From the IMG/VR virus record IMGVR_UViG_3300023049_000001, positions 1-44,672 of that record: a stretch of DNA of 44,672 nucleotides. One strand, written 5' to 3'. This document shows positions 22,966 to 31,575 of the stretch, one piece after another. Under the pieces are notes generated by a model. The model was not told where the DNA came from and did no database searches. It saw nothing but the letters and a program-made list of their open reading frames with translations. The DNA is from a virus. A program made the translations under genes and the position numbers. How positions within the stretch are numbered: position 1 is the stretch's first letter; the number at the start of each line of letters is the position of its first letter.

Positions 22966-24174
22966 ATGGCAATTACAACAGGTAGAAGAGGGGCAACAAA
23001 TCCTTTATTTAGAGATCCAGGTATCCTTTCAGAGATTATTTTCACTGACGACGATCCTGAATCAGCAGGTTTCCTAGCTTTAGTTAGCTTGCTTGAGAAA
23101 GAACAAGTTAAAGTACCGGAGCCAAGTTGGGGGATTGAAAGTTACCTTCCTAATTCTGATACTGCTTCAGCAGGTGCCACGGCAGCAGCAAGTATGATCC
23201 CCGTGACTAACGTAGATTATTTTATTGTTGGTGACGTTTGGTTTGTAGATAGAACTGACGAGCAATTCAGAGTTACCTCCGTTGATTCTTCAGGTGGCCA
23301 AGTAGGCGTTATTAGAGGAATTGGGGCATTAAACGGTGAATCTGGAACAGCAGCAGCAGTTATTAATTCAGGTGACAATCTTTATAGGTTAGCAACAGCA
23401 GTCAACCCACAAAGATCTGGGGCGCAAACTTATAGATCCCAAGGGCTCGTACAAGTAAAACAGTACACTCAAGCTTTTAGATATGAGATCAATGTAGGTC
23501 GAGAGTCGATGAAAGAAGAGTATTTTGTTAATCGTAATGAATGGGATGCTGAATATAAAAACGCTAAAAGAGAAGCTAAAATAGCTATCCAGCGGCAATT
23601 TATGTTTGGACAAAAGTCTAAAGTAGCCGACGGTTCAGATTTTATACGTACAATGCAAGGTATATATCATACGCCTACAACATACGAAAAAGATTTTTCT
23701 GGGATTCTACATAAGAATGATTTTGATTCTTTCTTAGCAAGAGAAGCTTTTAGATGGGGCTCTAAAAATAAAGTATTGATGGCTGGTGACGGTTTGATTC
23801 AATCAATCAACCAAGCAGCAGACGGATATGTTGAAATTGCTGAAGATAAATTGGCTGCCAAAGCAGGTTTTGGTTTTCAAATCAGGAACTATACTTCTCA
23901 AGCTGGGACGATCAGGATTGTAGAAGACAGATCATTATCTGAGACTAGACCTTATGATGGGGTTGTAGTAGATATGAACCAAGTCAAATATCAACATTTT
24001 TCCAATAAAGGGATCATGGATGATTTGCACGTTGTGGATAATTCACAAGATAAAGATGCGACAGACAAGGCTTCTTATATTTATGGCCAAGTTGGACTAA
24101 ACTGGGGTGACGAAAAAACTCACGCTAGAATTAAAAACGCAGACAAAGGCGCACGAGGATCTTCTATCTCTTAA
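22966..24174 (+). CDS. Major capsid protein, SU10/DUF5309-like
   Basis: 402 residues. The segment YTQAFRYEINVGRESMKEEY followed by EYKNAKREAKIAIQRQFMFG matches the DUF5309/SU10-type capsid pattern, where a YTQ...V.RT motif precedes a long spine helix ending FGxKS. The C-terminal LNWGDEKTHARIKN closes the HK97-like fold. AGGAG precedes the ATG. A perfect hairpin overlaps the stop codon. Confidence 0.82.
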   Translation: MAITTGRRGATNPLFRDPGILSEIIFTDDDPESAGFLALVSLLEKEQVKVPEPSWGIESYLPNSDTASAGATAAASMIPVTNVDYFIVGDVWFVDRTDEQFRVTSVDSSGGQVGVIRGIGALNGESGTAAAVINSGDNLYRLATAVNPQRSGAQTYRSQGLVQVKQYTQAFRYEINVGRESMKEEYFVNRNEWDAEYKNAKREAKIAIQRQFMFGQKSKVADGSDFIRTMQGIYHTPTTYEKDFSGILHKNDFDSFLAREAFRWGSKNKVLMAGDGLIQSINQAADGYVEIAEDKLAAKAGFGFQIRNYTSQAGTIRIVEDRSLSETRPYDGVVVDMNQVKYQHFSNKGIMDDLHVVDNSQDKDATDKASYIYGQVGLNWGDEKTHARIKNADKGARGSSIS

Positions 24175-24183
24175 TTGAGATAG
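24164..24183 (+). terminator. Hairpin overlapping the capsid stop codon
   Basis: CTATCTC (24164-24170) and GAGATAG (24177-24183) are perfect 7-bp arms around TTAATT. A second small stem GGG...CCC follows. There is no long T run, so it may be a partial terminator or a stabiliser of the abundant capsid mRNA. Confidence 0.45.
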
Positions 24184-24222
24184 GGTTCCTACCCCTTATT
24201 TAAACATTTTTAGGACAAAAAC

Positions 24223-24822
24223 ATGAGTGTACGATTATTCTCAGTAACAAGGAACCATTCAGTAACATTCCCGAAAGAGATTTTCGGGCTTTGTGAAATT
24301 GCAGCAAAAGAATATAAAGAAACATGCAGTGAAGACGGATTCAGTCTTGACGAATACAAGAAATTGATCATCCCCTATCCTCCTATCTATTTTGCAGAGA
24401 ATACAGCTGAAGTAGCTTCTAGCGAAGAAGAGGCGACACAAGAAATGCCATGGACTTTAGCTATGATAGAAAAGACTAAAGCATTTAAAGAGAGGAGGAT
24501 TAGAGGCCAGACAAAAGAGCAGAAAGACACTGTCAGGAGGGAATCAGGTAAAGAGCTCTACGAAAAGCCAGAAGACTTTGAAGCGAAGTACAAAGTTCAT
24601 AAATCCGTATTTGACGCACTTGATAAGCCTTTTAAAGCTCAGACTAGAGAAGAGTGTGATGAATTCGTCCATAAATTGGGGAAAGTGATTAACTCTTATA
24701 ATATTGTAAATATTGCACTTCCTGAGTATAAGAAAAATGTCCCTAAGTTCGTTAAAAATATTGACATAAAAAGGCAACAAATCGTGCTTCTAATCGAAGA
24801 CTTATTTGAGAAAGATAAATGA
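24223..24822 (+). CDS. Hypothetical protein (199 aa), head-tail cluster
   Basis: Starts MSVRLFSVTRNHSVTFPKEI after GGACAAAAACATG. It is charged, Lys/Glu-rich and mainly helical (EMPWTLAMIEKTKAFKERRI; KNVPKFVKNIDIKRQQIVLL). Four-base overlap with the following adaptor gene. No family was recognised. Confidence 0.6.
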   Translation: MSVRLFSVTRNHSVTFPKEIFGLCEIAAKEYKETCSEDGFSLDEYKKLIIPYPPIYFAENTAEVASSEEEATQEMPWTLAMIEKTKAFKERRIRGQTKEQKDTVRRESGKELYEKPEDFEAKYKVHKSVFDALDKPFKAQTREECDEFVHKLGKVINSYNIVNIALPEYKKNVPKFVKNIDIKRQQIVLLIEDLFEKDK

Positions 24823-25493
24823 GAGACGAGTCAATTTTAGATTCTTTTAGATACTATTCGGGGGCTCACAATCACGCTCGTTATAGTGAGATAAATCAAA
24901 GCTATAGAGGAGTTCTTAAAAAGACTTCCTTGTGGAACCAAAAGATTTCTGAAGTTGGGTTGTTATCAACGGTAATAGGGCAAGGTGAATATTTAGTAGA
25001 TTTTAGTTCTTTTAGGTCTTCCACCCCTGATAGAGCTTATATTAAAGAATCTGCTTCTGAGGTGTATTATGAAATGCAAGAAGTAGGTGGTCAAATATTT
25101 GAACAAAATAGGCCGTCAACCGACACTGGCGTTATAACTTCTGCATATTACGACTCGCCAATTCTTTACAAATTAACAGGTGACACCACATATAATTTCA
25201 GCTTAACCCCTAGGCCAGACAAGGTTTATACTATCAGGTTTGATGGGGTAGCTAAGATTATTGATTTAGATAAAGGGGTGATACCAATTACACCAGAGAA
25301 CTATGACGAAGCGTTAGCAATAAAAGCAGCAAGTATTTACTTAAAGCAAAAAGGAGATGCTACACAGCAGGATTTGAATAAGTCAGCAGCATTAAGAGAA
25401 GAAGCAGATAATGAATTAAAATCGCTTTACATAGATTTTAATAAAAATAGGATGACTGATTTAAACTGGGCTCCACAACCTATGGCTTATTAA
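24819..25493 (+). CDS. Head-tail adaptor-like protein (224 aa)
   Basis: The pattern TSLWNQKISEVGLLSTVIGQ, then YLVDFSSF, NFSLTPRPDKVYTIRFDGVA and PENYDEALAIKAASIYLKQK fits short-tailed-phage adaptors: helix bundle, beta sandwich, helix bundle. The next gene has the same overall order, so the two may be related ring proteins beneath the portal. Stop and next start overlap by one base. Confidence 0.65.
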   Translation: MRDESILDSFRYYSGAHNHARYSEINQSYRGVLKKTSLWNQKISEVGLLSTVIGQGEYLVDFSSFRSSTPDRAYIKESASEVYYEMQEVGGQIFEQNRPSTDTGVITSAYYDSPILYKLTGDTTYNFSLTPRPDKVYTIRFDGVAKIIDLDKGVIPITPENYDEALAIKAASIYLKQKGDATQQDLNKSAALREEADNELKSLYIDFNKNRMTDLNWAPQPMAY

Positions 25494-26152
25494 TGAAATC
25501 TCTTTCAGATTTGCAGGGTCAAGTAAGGATCTATGCCTCAGATTCCACTTACATTTTAACAAACGATAACAACCCTAAAGTTCAGGGTTTAAGTACGGCT
25601 AATAGGGTTTACCGTAAGCTATGCAATTTGGAGCAATGGCCAGAGTTAACAAGAATAGATTCATCTATTTCTACAGTGATCGGGACAAGTAGTTATAATT
25701 TCCCATCAACACCAAAATTTACCAACAACGTAGTTACAGAAATGTCGAATACTTCTGGGGAATATGATATTGTCCCAAAGGTTGAATCACATTTAGATTG
25801 GAACTATTTTGCAAAAAAAACAGATGCGTTTCCTTCCGTCTATAAGTTACAGTCAATAGGAGATCAATACACTATATACTTTGCTCCCACGCCTATAGCG
25901 GTATCGACGGTAAGGATAACAGGGGTAATTGAGCCCACTGAGTTTTCAAGCGGTGATTCAACAACTATATTTTACAGTTCTATTTTAGACGACGCTTTGG
26001 AATACCTTATCGCCTCTGAATTACTTTTTACAGATGGGGCAGAAAAAGAAGCTGCGTCCCTAATACAAAAAGCAGCTTCAATAGTCACAAGATATGTAGG
26101 CCGAGAAATAACTCCAGACGAAATCGACCCAAAAGCAAAAGAGGCTGCATAA
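25493..26152 (+). CDS. Head-tail adaptor protein (219 aa)
   Basis: N-terminal helices (STANRVYRKLCNLEQWPELT), a sandwich with SVYKLQSIGDQYTIYFAPTP and TVRITGVIEPTEF, then DDALEYLIASELLFTDGAEK helices. This is the typical podovirus adaptor layout (P22 gp4 or SU10 adaptor type). It would form the ring joining portal to nozzle. Confidence 0.75.
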   Translation: MKSLSDLQGQVRIYASDSTYILTNDNNPKVQGLSTANRVYRKLCNLEQWPELTRIDSSISTVIGTSSYNFPSTPKFTNNVVTEMSNTSGEYDIVPKVESHLDWNYFAKKTDAFPSVYKLQSIGDQYTIYFAPTPIAVSTVRITGVIEPTEFSSGDSTTIFYSSILDDALEYLIASELLFTDGAEKEAASLIQKAASIVTRYVGREITPDEIDPKAKEAA

Positions 26153-27867
26153 TGCTTACTTTTCAAGTTGAGCAATTCGGAGGTTTAAACGTAAATGATG
26201 AATCAGAAAAGTTACTAGGCAGGAGCCACCAGTTCACACAAAATGTAGGGTGGTTGCAGAAAGCACCAGTGGAGTGCGTTCGTTGTGAAAACATAGATTT
26301 TGATAAAAATGGTATACTAAAAAGAGCCGGAAGTACTTTAGAGTCTACAGCTGCAAGTTTATTTGCTACAGGGGAGGTTGTTATAAACGCTATTCAATAC
26401 ATGTCAGCGATAGGCCAAAGTATTGCGGTTATAGTGACAGACCTTAGCATCTATGTGGATCAATCTGGAAGTTTCGCACAAGTAAACGATAGCGCGAGTT
26501 CTGCTTACTCTCATGCAGATTCAGTGAGTAAATGTAGTTTTGCGGTAGTGGATGGGCACCTTTTCATAGGTCTTGATGCAGCTAACAAAATACAAGTATA
26601 CAAAAACGGAGCTGACCTTGATCCAGAAATGGTTGCTGGTAATGTTTATGAAGATCCTTATGGTTCAGGCACTAACACCATAGATGGTACTTGGAGCAAT
26701 GGGTATTACTTATTGTCCTCTTTCCAAGATAGGTTAATATACTCAGACGGCAACACTGTAGTTAATTATTCTAATATTCCTATAGCGACAGACGGTATAT
26801 GGAAAAAGTCCACCGCTGGTTTTTATAGAGCTTCTGGCAGGATAATATCGTTAAATACATTCACACCAGATTACCAAGATTCAATACAAGAAACTTTATA
26901 CATATTTACAGACCAGGGGCCACAAATAACAAATGATTTATCTCAACAAATACAAACGATAAAAGGTGGCCCAGTACCAATAAACAGTGCATCAATTATA
27001 GCTACAAAAGCATGGTTGATGATGCTAACGAATGATAGAAGGATAGTAGCAATAAATAGGAATATATATATTGATATAGGAAGAAGGTTCAACAAATTTA
27101 ACGGGGCTAGCGATATTGAGAAATTCAACATATCATCGGCAGGAAATGTTTCATTCGCTTTTTACAATAGGATGAAAGAACAAGTTTATTTCTTTGTGCC
27201 TTCGAGTTCATCCAGTACAAACAAAGATGCTTTCATGATAGATATGGTCTTGGGGGAACCTAAACAAGGGGAACCACAAGACTCATACGAGAGGAGGTTG
27301 AGGCTTTCAAATTGGGGTATTAATAGTCCATCTACAAATGACTTCTATTCTTCAATGGTGTTTAGGAATAATAACGTAGTGGGTGTTACTTTAGATGGGG
27401 AACTTTACACATTCCTAAATGGTAAAAACGACATGTCATCTATCCCTATAAACGCAGTATACGAAACCTTAGATTTTAGGGCTGGGCTACCATCAACTAG
27501 GAAGCTTTTTAAAATAATGAAACTTAGGGGTAGGTTTATCTCAAACTACAACGTCGATGTGACATATAATTTCGACAACGTGGTTACAGGCGAGGTTTTC
27601 ACTACTTACGGCAGCGACCTTTATGGTAATTTTAAGTACGGTAAAGTTTCAACAGTAAGCTATTCGTCCCCTGATATAACTAGCGTATACGGTACTTTCT
27701 TATACGGGGCGCAAACATATGCAACGGATTTTATAGCGAAAGGGAAAGATAGGATAAACTTAAAAGGTGAGACTTTCAGTATGAAACTCGCTAATTCCAA
27801 ATTAAACGAAACTTTTTCATTTAGATCAATAAATATTGATTACATGGTTTTAAATAGTGAGATATAA
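26152..27867 (+). CDS. Tail nozzle / stabilisation protein, beta-propeller type
   Basis: 571 residues. It opens QVEQFGGLNVNDESEKLLGR and CENIDFDKNGILKRAGST, then repeated propeller-like blades (SFAVVDGHLFIGLDAANKIQVY; LSSFQDRLIYSDGNTVVNYS; DRRIVAINRNIYIDIGRRF). Podovirus nozzle proteins such as P22 gp10 and T7 gp12 have this fold, and gene order after the adaptors agrees. One-base overlap with the adaptor gene. Confidence 0.75.
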   Translation: MLTFQVEQFGGLNVNDESEKLLGRSHQFTQNVGWLQKAPVECVRCENIDFDKNGILKRAGSTLESTAASLFATGEVVINAIQYMSAIGQSIAVIVTDLSIYVDQSGSFAQVNDSASSAYSHADSVSKCSFAVVDGHLFIGLDAANKIQVYKNGADLDPEMVAGNVYEDPYGSGTNTIDGTWSNGYYLLSSFQDRLIYSDGNTVVNYSNIPIATDGIWKKSTAGFYRASGRIISLNTFTPDYQDSIQETLYIFTDQGPQITNDLSQQIQTIKGGPVPINSASIIATKAWLMMLTNDRRIVAINRNIYIDIGRRFNKFNGASDIEKFNISSAGNVSFAFYNRMKEQVYFFVPSSSSSTNKDAFMIDMVLGEPKQGEPQDSYERRLRLSNWGINSPSTNDFYSSMVFRNNNVVGVTLDGELYTFLNGKNDMSSIPINAVYETLDFRAGLPSTRKLFKIMKLRGRFISNYNVDVTYNFDNVVTGEVFTTYGSDLYGNFKYGKVSTVSYSSPDITSVYGTFLYGAQTYATDFIAKGKDRINLKGETFSMKLANSKLNETFSFRSINIDYMVLNSEI

Positions 27868-27870
27868 ATT

Positions 27871-28989
27871 ATGCCCGATTCAATTTCATCAATTGCTGAT
27901 TTAGCGGACAGAGCTACACTTGTAAATCTACAAGACACCGTAGATGCTACGGAACACAACACTACTAGAACTGCGACACAAAATGCAGTCAATTTACTCC
28001 ATGATATTGTTCAAGAGCAAGATAACAATTATTCAGGGACTACAGCCCCTACTTTAAAATCTCAAGGTAAGGTATTCAACAATACAAATAATACTCCATC
28101 TACGATGGAATTTTATAACGACGGGGCAGCCACCTCGGAAGTCATAACAAGTAATACCGCAACTGCGACGCTTACAAATAAAACATATACAAACCCGACT
28201 TTCTCTCCTGCGGGAGCAAAAGGCTATTTAAGTTTGGGGAGAGATCTAAACCTTAAAATTATAAACAACGCAACAAATCCTACCTATCAGATAGATGTTT
28301 CTTTTGAATACTTAACTCTATACTCAGACGCTGGGCTAGCTTGTGTAGAAAGTCAAACTACAGCGGCAGTTTATGATTTAGCTACAGGTCTTGACTCAGG
28401 TGGAGAAAGAGCGGAGGACGCTACAGCAGAAGGGTCAGCAAGCGAGCAAGCTAATAAATGGTATTATGTTTTTATCTATTCAAACGGAGCAGGTACTTTA
28501 GGTGCTGTTTTATCAACAAACGATGATTGGTCTGATATAGCTGCCGGAGATAAGCCTAGTGGGTCAACTTATTATAGGCGGGTCGGAGTAATTAGGAACG
28601 ACAATAGCTCAGATCTATTATTATTTCATCAAATTAATGATTTAGTTGGTATTGAAAATGGCCCAGGATCAGCTTTTAATATTGGCTCGGTAACTTCCAC
28701 TCTTACTTGGCTATCAGTGGATATTTCTTCTCTGGTTCCCAAAAAAATAATAGGAATATCGGGTTGGTTTTATAAGACTACGAGCGGGTATGGATGGATT
28801 TCACCAGTAAATACGTTGGCACCTACCACGAGCTATATTCAGCCTGGTGGATCTGGCTTTAGGTCTGCAGGGGGTTCAAATGTTTTCCCTTATTTTTGCG
28901 AAATAATAGAAGAACAGGTCGTTTATATAGCTAACGATGGCGGTGGATCTGTCTCAGCAGGGGTAAGCGGGTTTAAATTATTACTATGA
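27871..28989 (+). CDS. Tail fibre-like protein (372 aa)
   Basis: Residues 1-60 are helical (DATEHNTTRTATQNAVNLLH), residues 60-120 a Thr/Asn-rich shaft with SNTATATLTNKTYTNPTFSP, a linker seen in many tail fibres. The remainder is beta-rich and Gly/Ser-rich with a hydrophobic end (SVSAGVSGFKLLL). It probably trimerises and binds host surface. No receptor-specific domain is recognised. Confidence 0.65.
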   Translation: MPDSISSIADLADRATLVNLQDTVDATEHNTTRTATQNAVNLLHDIVQEQDNNYSGTTAPTLKSQGKVFNNTNNTPSTMEFYNDGAATSEVITSNTATATLTNKTYTNPTFSPAGAKGYLSLGRDLNLKIINNATNPTYQIDVSFEYLTLYSDAGLACVESQTTAAVYDLATGLDSGGERAEDATAEGSASEQANKWYYVFIYSNGAGTLGAVLSTNDDWSDIAAGDKPSGSTYYRRVGVIRNDNSSDLLLFHQINDLVGIENGPGSAFNIGSVTSTLTWLSVDISSLVPKKIIGISGWFYKTTSGYGWISPVNTLAPTTSYIQPGGSGFRSAGGSNVFPYFCEIIEEQVVYIANDGGGSVSAGVSGFKLLL

Positions 28990-29018
28990 CACAAAATAAA
29001 ATTATAAAATAGTTTGTT

Positions 29019-29378
29019 ATGAAAGCGAAATTAAAATTTGAAGAAAACGGTAAGTGTGTTGGGTGTTTAGTCGGGACTAATGACGCTTCATTTACAGAAA
29101 TGGACGTAGTTTCATTAAATGCAGATGACAACCACAAAGAGCCGTACAAGTCGCAATTTAGATATTCTAAAATAAAAGAAAAACAAAAAGAAATCATAGC
29201 AGGCTATAGTTATATCCCAGGACTTTCTGTAGGACATCAACAAGATACCGCTTGGAAGAATTGGATTGAATCTGTCATAGTGTTTCATGCTCAATACGAA
29301 AACATAGAAATAAACGAAGATCTCATAACATTTCCAGAAGATCCTAATGGGGATAGTGAGGTCGTAGATTTTAGGTAA
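29019..29378 (+). CDS. Hypothetical protein (119 aa)
   Basis: Starts MKAKLKFEENGKCVGCLVGT. It contains SRFRYSKIKE-like basic residues, then SVGHQQDTAWKNWIESVIVF and an acidic end. It sits 2 bp before the large lipoprotein gene. It may be a fibre-assembly factor from position; no family was recognised. Confidence 0.6.
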   Translation: MKAKLKFEENGKCVGCLVGTNDASFTEMDVVSLNADDNHKEPYKSQFRYSKIKEKQKEIIAGYSYIPGLSVGHQQDTAWKNWIESVIVFHAQYENIEINEDLITFPEDPNGDSEVVDFR

Positions 29379-29380
29379 AT

Positions 29381-30919
29381 ATGAAAAGTCTAGTCATCCT
29401 TTTTGCTTCAGCGGTATTTTTATTTTCATGTGCGGAGGACTCGAACACGGAGGGTATTTCAAGCGGTTCTGGTGAAGAAGAATCAGCAAGCAAAGTAAGC
29501 CTTCTAGCTCAAGAAATATCTATAAATTCAAATTTAGGGGCTGCGAAATATTTAGTTAAGACTAGCACTGAAAGTTCTAGCATTAACACCCTAACTGTAA
29601 ACTCAGTATCATCTGATAGCTCTTCTGGTTTTGTTTACGCTTTAAATACAAATGACCAATTAATACCTCTGTTTAATCCATTTAGTACTGGTTTTTTGAC
29701 CGACATTGATTCTAGTGGCGACAAGAAAATATATACTGGAGAATTTACCGTTTCAGCTAATTCTAGCAATTCTTTGATTAGTAGAGTGGAAGGAGATGTG
29801 ACTTGTATATTGATTTTCGAAAGCGGTGATAATTATAAATGTTTAGTCATAAAACAGGATGCAGTTAAGTCTGCGAGAGCCTCTTTTTATAAAGACGGGG
29901 CATTAATTTTTATCGGCATCAACGGAGAAAGCGAAAAAGAACTTTATGTTTATGATTTAATCAATGATTTTTCTAGAATACCATCTTTTAAGACGAATGG
30001 GTCATGCGGCCCAAAATCAGATTGTTTTGGAGAAGAAGAAGGAGTTTATTCATTCGACGGGGATGTTGTAGATTCTTATTCAAGTGGCGATTTCTCTTCT
30101 TTCTTAATGTCAGGCACGTCTAGTAAAGAGATGGCTACTATCCGCAAAGTAGGAGAAGACTACCAAATAAAAGTAGATAAAGTAAGCTCTGAGTCAGTGA
30201 TATCATTAGAAGGAGATACAATATACATGTCTGATGGAAGTTTGCGCCAAGGGTGGGATAAATCAGTATTGTACAGTGAAAGCTCAAACAACAGGACTAT
30301 ATCAAACGAGTCTATGCTGGTTGATAAGAAAGAGGGCGGGTTCTCATTCTTTTACCAAAATAATTATACGCATCAAAATTTCAACATTGCTTCTATTTTC
30401 TACCTAAAACCAAAACGTAGCGACCTTCCAGAAAGTTACCCTGATTTTACTCTGGAAAGAATTAATTGTTGTTTAGCAAAAAAAATAGACGACACATTAA
30501 CTGGTGGAAGTATTCAGGAAATTGCATGGACTAAAGCAGCAGGATATAAAGAGTATGTGCTTGCTTATGGGGACACCGTATCCTCTGACTATGCAGAATA
30601 TAGTAATTTGAGAGTCAATATAGGCAAAGCCATTATACTTATTAACGGTAAAGATTCAACGACTGACGGTAATGGGAACTTGGAGATGAAAGAGGTCGTA
30701 CTTTATGATTTCGGAGACACTCAATCTGCAATGGATAACTTAATAATTCCTTTAAGTTTTGACACAGTAACAAATATTACAAATTACGTTAATGGGTTTA
30801 AAGTGGTGGGCTCGGTTCATTCAACTAACAGAACAATTTATTACAATCCCGCTACAAACAACATAGAAACACCAATTACTAGCGACCAGCAATCGTTTAC
30901 AATTAAAGAGAGATTATAA
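29381..30919 (+). CDS. Large predicted lipoprotein in tail operon (512 aa)
   Basis: MKSLVILFASAVFLFSCAED is a lipoprotein signal with lipobox LFSC (C17). A 25-residue Ser/Glu linker follows, then about 460 residues of beta-rich sequence resembling propeller blades (FVYALNTNDQLIPLFNP; EKELYVYDLINDFSRIPSF; FFYQNNYTHQNFNIASIFY). There are four further cysteines, including GSCGPKSDC and NCC. Virion proteins are not normally lipidated, so this is likely an envelope protein made by the infected cell, possibly a receptor mask or exclusion factor. One-base overlap with the next gene. Confidence 0.75.
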   Translation: MKSLVILFASAVFLFSCAEDSNTEGISSGSGEEESASKVSLLAQEISINSNLGAAKYLVKTSTESSSINTLTVNSVSSDSSSGFVYALNTNDQLIPLFNPFSTGFLTDIDSSGDKKIYTGEFTVSANSSNSLISRVEGDVTCILIFESGDNYKCLVIKQDAVKSARASFYKDGALIFIGINGESEKELYVYDLINDFSRIPSFKTNGSCGPKSDCFGEEEGVYSFDGDVVDSYSSGDFSSFLMSGTSSKEMATIRKVGEDYQIKVDKVSSESVISLEGDTIYMSDGSLRQGWDKSVLYSESSNNRTISNESMLVDKKEGGFSFFYQNNYTHQNFNIASIFYLKPKRSDLPESYPDFTLERINCCLAKKIDDTLTGGSIQEIAWTKAAGYKEYVLAYGDTVSSDYAEYSNLRVNIGKAIILINGKDSTTDGNGNLEMKEVVLYDFGDTQSAMDNLIIPLSFDTVTNITNYVNGFKVVGSVHSTNRTIYYNPATNNIETPITSDQQSFTIKERL

Positions 30920-31575
30920 TGGGAATGTTTGGAGGAGGTTCAATCGATACTTCTAGAGTTGTGGAAGCGGCTGCATCATTCGATGATGGTGGTGGTGGTG
31001 GTGGTGGTGGTGGTGGAGACGAATTAGACCTAGCAGCTTTTAAAGCCAAACTAGCAGAAATAAACCCCCAATTCTTCAACGCAAATTTTGGGTCAGATAA
31101 GATGGGTGGTATAGCCCAGTTATTAGAAAATAGAGGTCGCGGTATAGAAGGCTATGATCCAGCGTTTGATAAATTCCGTGAGTCTCAATTCAACGTATTC
31201 GAAGAAGGAGCTACGGGTGAACGTCAGAATGCAGCTTCAAACTTACAAAGGATGGGTCTTGGCAATTCATCAACAAGCATAGACCAGTTAGGTGGAGTAG
31301 ACCGTAGGCTTAATCTGCAAAGAAACTCTCTTAATTCTCAATTAGGGATGCAACAGATGGGAAGGCAAGATCAAGCATTGCAAAGTTCTCTAGGCGCATT
31401 TGGGCAATCAGCAGCAGCTAAAGATATGGAATTAAATGCTAGAACAGCAGGGCTTGAAAACTTGCTAGCAATTCCATCATTACAAGTTTCACAACAAGCT
31501 GCTATTAACGCAGGTAAAATGCCTCCACCAGAAGAAAAAGGGTTATTAGGTAGCATGTTCGGGGGGCTTTTCTAA
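30919..31575 (+). CDS. Internal virion/ejection protein candidate (218 aa)
   Basis: Gly- and Gln-rich, with a ten-glycine run at residues 24-33, then QQMGRQDQALQSSLGAFGQS helices and a C-terminal GLLGSMFGGLF membrane-active-looking end. Together with the two larger genes after it this matches the three-protein ejection set of podoviruses. Start and stop overlap the neighbours by one base. Confidence 0.65.
   Translation: MGMFGGGSIDTSRVVEAAASFDDGGGGGGGGGGDELDLAAFKAKLAEINPQFFNANFGSDKMGGIAQLLENRGRGIEGYDPAFDKFRESQFNVFEEGATGERQNAASNLQRMGLGNSSTSIDQLGGVDRRLNLQRNSLNSQLGMQQMGRQDQALQSSLGAFGQSAAAKDMELNARTAGLENLLAIPSLQVSQQAAINAGKMPPPEEKGLLGSMFGGLF
30988..31014. repeat. (GGT)9 microsatellite
   Basis: Nine perfect GGT units encode a glycine run in the ejection-protein candidate. 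Slippage would change the run length without shifting frame. Confidence 0.9.
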
